Assembly: GCF_007754425.1 (NCBI RefSeq)
Contig: NZ_CP037452.1
Location: forward strand, 3,695,164-3,759,163
Direction: 5' to 3'
From: Gimesia fumaroli
GTDB lineage: Bacteria > Planctomycetota > Planctomycetia > Planctomycetales > Planctomycetaceae
DNA length: 64,000 bases
Shown: positions 62,313 through 64,000 of the stretch, in pieces
Layout of the letters: each line of letters begins with the position of its first letter
Numbering within the stretch: the first letter of the stretch is position 1
Position numbers and translations under genes: made by a program
The notes under the pieces: generated by a model
Databases searched by the model: none
Seen by the model: the letters and a program-made list of their open reading frames with translations, nothing else
Told to the model about the DNA's origin: nothing

Positions 62313-64000
62313 TTACTTCCTGATCTGGAGTTGTTTTTCGTCCCAACCCATCTTCTGGCCGACTTGTGACGTATAGGCCCAGTCTTTGGGGTTCGCTTGA
62401 TTCAATTTCACCCGTGACCGGCTGGCAGCCATCGCGAGTGCCTGCGGCAGATCCAGGAAACGGAGAACATTCAACAATGCGGGACCATTCTGATGAGACG
62501 CCGGCATGCCGGTCAGGTCGAGTTCGCTGATGTTCTTTTCAAACAGAGAAGCATACAGACAGACTGCGGCTGCCTGGCCGGTACCCGTCAGCCTCAGATC
62601 TGATTTTGAAAATTCCGGTTGGGCCTGCAGTTCCTGAATCGCCCGGCGGACGTCCCAGATTTGCATGCCTTCTAATGATTGACCAAGCAGATAAAAACGT
62701 CGTCGGATTTGGGTCTGCTTGCGCTCAGCCGGGTTCCAGGCATCCAGTCCCACGCCACGGGGAGTGAAATAAGCGATGGCTGTCTGGTTTTCCAGTACGT
62801 TTTTACGGAGTTCCTGAAACAGTTTCTCGCCTTGGGCAGAAAGCGGCGTTGTAGATTCCATTCCGGGAAACACAGACGCTAATTCTTTCAGCCAGGTGTC
62901 CCATTCTGATTGATTCAAGACGGCTAATTCAACCTGCTGGGGCATTTTGGTGGTTTCGGGCATCACGACAAACAGTTTCAAGGGAACATGTTTCTGACTG
63001 TCAAACGAAATGGTTTGCAGCGTGAGGCCGTCTCTGGTTGCCGTTTCTATTTTTGTTTTGGTTTTCGAATCGTTTTTCTTAAGCCAGCCTCGGAACGATT
63101 TCTTCATTAGCTGATCTTTCCATTGTTCCCGCATCTGATGCCACTGGGCGGAATCTTCGGGGACTTTGGCTTTCGCCTGTTTGACGAAGGTTTCCTGGAT
63201 TTTGGCGTTTTTCTGGTCTTCCGGCAGCGTTTTGAAGACTTTGAGTTCTTCTGGCGTGTGGAACTTCGTCGCTGCCATCTCGATCAATGAATCGTCGCCT
63301 TTAAGGAAGTGGTTGAACCAGCGGAAGGCATGGATTCGCAGTTCCTGCGTATCTTTGTGCGGCCCTTCTGTGATCTGCAGGCCCAGATTTTCCGGCACGC
63401 CATACAGTTCGTATATTTTCATTGTTTTATTATACACGTCGACCACGCCATCCAGCGGAAAGATGCTGTCTTTGTCGGTATTGGAAATCAAAAGCGGCCT
63501 TGGTGCAACGAGTGCAGCGACCTGGGCGTAATCCCACTGGTAGGTGTTAACCATAAACATACAATCGCAGTGCCCTTCTACGGCTCCGTCGATCACATGA
63601 TTTTTAAGATTGGTAATGCCGGCAACCGGGACGGCGGCTTTGATACGTTCGTCGAGCGCGGCAATCCACCAGCTGTAAGCACCGCCACCCGAGCGACCGG
63701 TGACACCCAGTTTGCCTCCATCCACTTCAGGACGGGACTGCAGATAATCCAACGCTCGAATGCAGTTCCAGGCTTCCACGCCGGCCGGTGTGTAACCGCG
63801 TGAAAGCCACCACCACATTCCTTCGCGGTAGGTACCATGATGCAGGCCTTCGATTTCGCCCAGTTGCAATGTATCAATCGTGAGACAGACATAACCGTTG
63901 CGTGCGAACCATTCTCCGTGATGCTGGTAGTGCACCTTGTTGCCGTAGATGATGCCGTTTTTCTTGACCCCGCCGTGACCGCAAACATACAGAATTGCGG
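62313..64000 (-). CDS. acetyl-xylan-esterase-like alpha/beta hydrolase, 5' end cut by window
   Basis: At least 560 residues of a hydrolase whose frame stays open to the last base, so the start lies beyond the window. The first visible residues include VCGHGGVKKNGIIYGN, the HGG oxyanion region. GVTGRSGGGAYSWW carries the nucleophile Ser in GxSxGG, and DKDSIFPLDGVVDVYN the acid loop. EGPHKDT supplies the likely His. This is the acetyl-xylan-esterase/AXE1-type family common in planctomycetes. The C-terminal half (about 250 residues onward) is a second, less conserved alpha/beta domain, without an obvious nucleophile (LRLTGTGQAAAVCLY), possibly degenerate. The substrate is probably a plant or algal glycan ester, from the family. 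Confidence 0.8.
   Translation of the reverse strand, partial: AILYVCGHGGVKKNGIIYGNKVHYQHHGEWFARNGYVCLTIDTLQLGEIEGLHHGTYREGMWWWLSRGYTPAGVEAWNCIRALDYLQSRPEVDGGKLGVTGRSGGGAYSWWIAALDERIKAAVPVAGITNLKNHVIDGAVEGHCDCMFMVNTYQWDYAQVAALVAPRPLLISNTDKDSIFPLDGVVDVYNKTMKIYELYGVPENLGLQITEGPHKDTQELRIHAFRWFNHFLKGDDSLIEMAATKFHTPEELKVFKTLPEDQKNAKIQETFVKQAKAKVPEDSAQWHQMREQWKDQLMKKSFRGWLKKNDSKTKTKIETATRDGLTLQTISFDSQKHVPLKLFVVMPETTKMPQQVELAVLNQSEWDTWLKELASVFPGMESTTPLSAQGEKLFQELRKNVLENQTAIAYFTPRGVGLDAWNPAERKQTQIRRRFYLLGQSLEGMQIWDVRRAIQELQAQPEFSKSDLRLTGTGQAAAVCLYASLFEKNISELDLTGMPASHQNGPALLNVLRFLDLPQALAMAASRSRVKLNQANPKDWAYTSQVGQKMGWDEKQLQIRK

Noticed and set aside
1..64000. CRISPR array, insertion sequence, prophage or tRNA/rRNA gene
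   Set aside because: I looked for regularly spaced repeats, transposase or integrase motifs and clover-leaf-like sequences in the gaps and saw none.

Overview
The window looks like a chromosomal segment of a planctomycete, probably of the Gimesia/Planctomycetales type (inference). The grounds are the gene families. There are two pairs of a PSD1-type cytochrome/DUF1549/DUF1553 protein followed by a DUF1501 protein, a DUF1559 prepilin-like protein with an H-X9-DG tail, exported PQQ-type beta-propellers, a DUF1571 protein, a YdjY-like protein, and a long MoxR/DUF58/von Willebrand A/DUF4175 gene run. Many genes carry Sec or Tat signals. Base composition looks even at roughly half G+C, and I see no insertion sequence, CRISPR array, rRNA or tRNA.

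Layout. 1-9 kb: the 3' part of an RND/MMPL exporter, then PSD1 + DUF1501 behind a good sigma70-like promoter, an M14-type carboxypeptidase, and a GATase-like protein whose N-terminal half looks like a metal-less M14 fold. 9-11 kb (minus): speD (SAM decarboxylase) and a deoxyhypusine-synthase-family gene, a polyamine pair with no spermidine synthase beside it. 11-14 kb (minus): DUF1559 prepilin-like protein, a small Cys-rich exported protein, and an exported alpha/beta hydrolase. 14-18.7 kb: a CheX-phosphatase/receiver fusion, a pteridine-reductase-type SDR, a Tat-exported pyruvyltransferase-like protein (minus), folB-folK, and a small convergent gene. 19-22 kb: a TadE/TadE/TadG-like trio. 22.6-30.5 kb: a 1713-residue PSD1 protein with WD40 and Big2-like parts, its DUF1501 partner, and alkC.

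30.8-49.3 kb is an uninterrupted plus-strand run of twelve genes with gaps of about 50 bp or less: exported beta-propeller, SIMPL protein, terpene-cyclase-like barrel, MoxR ATPase, DUF58, two membrane vWA proteins, a DUF4175 protein, a coiled-coil secreted protein, a small secreted protein, an NPCBM-domain protein and a HEAT-like secreted protein. It reads as one envelope-directed operon in which MoxR would remodel or activate vWA partners. 49.3-56 kb is all minus: site-2 protease, pgsA, PQQ-type propeller, asnB-type amidotransferase and a GT4 glycosyltransferase. 56-64 kb: macro-domain protein + lipase-like hydrolase, YdjY-like protein, Tat-exported TIM-barrel isomerase, DUF1571 protein, hemQ with a terminator folded over its own stop codon, and the 3' part of an acetyl-xylan-esterase-like hydrolase running off the end.

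The points I would look at first are the speD-DHS pair and the hairpin abutting its second gene, the CheX-receiver fusion, the M14/degenerate-M14 tandem, the twelve-gene vWA operon, and several strong inverted repeats in intergenic DNA.
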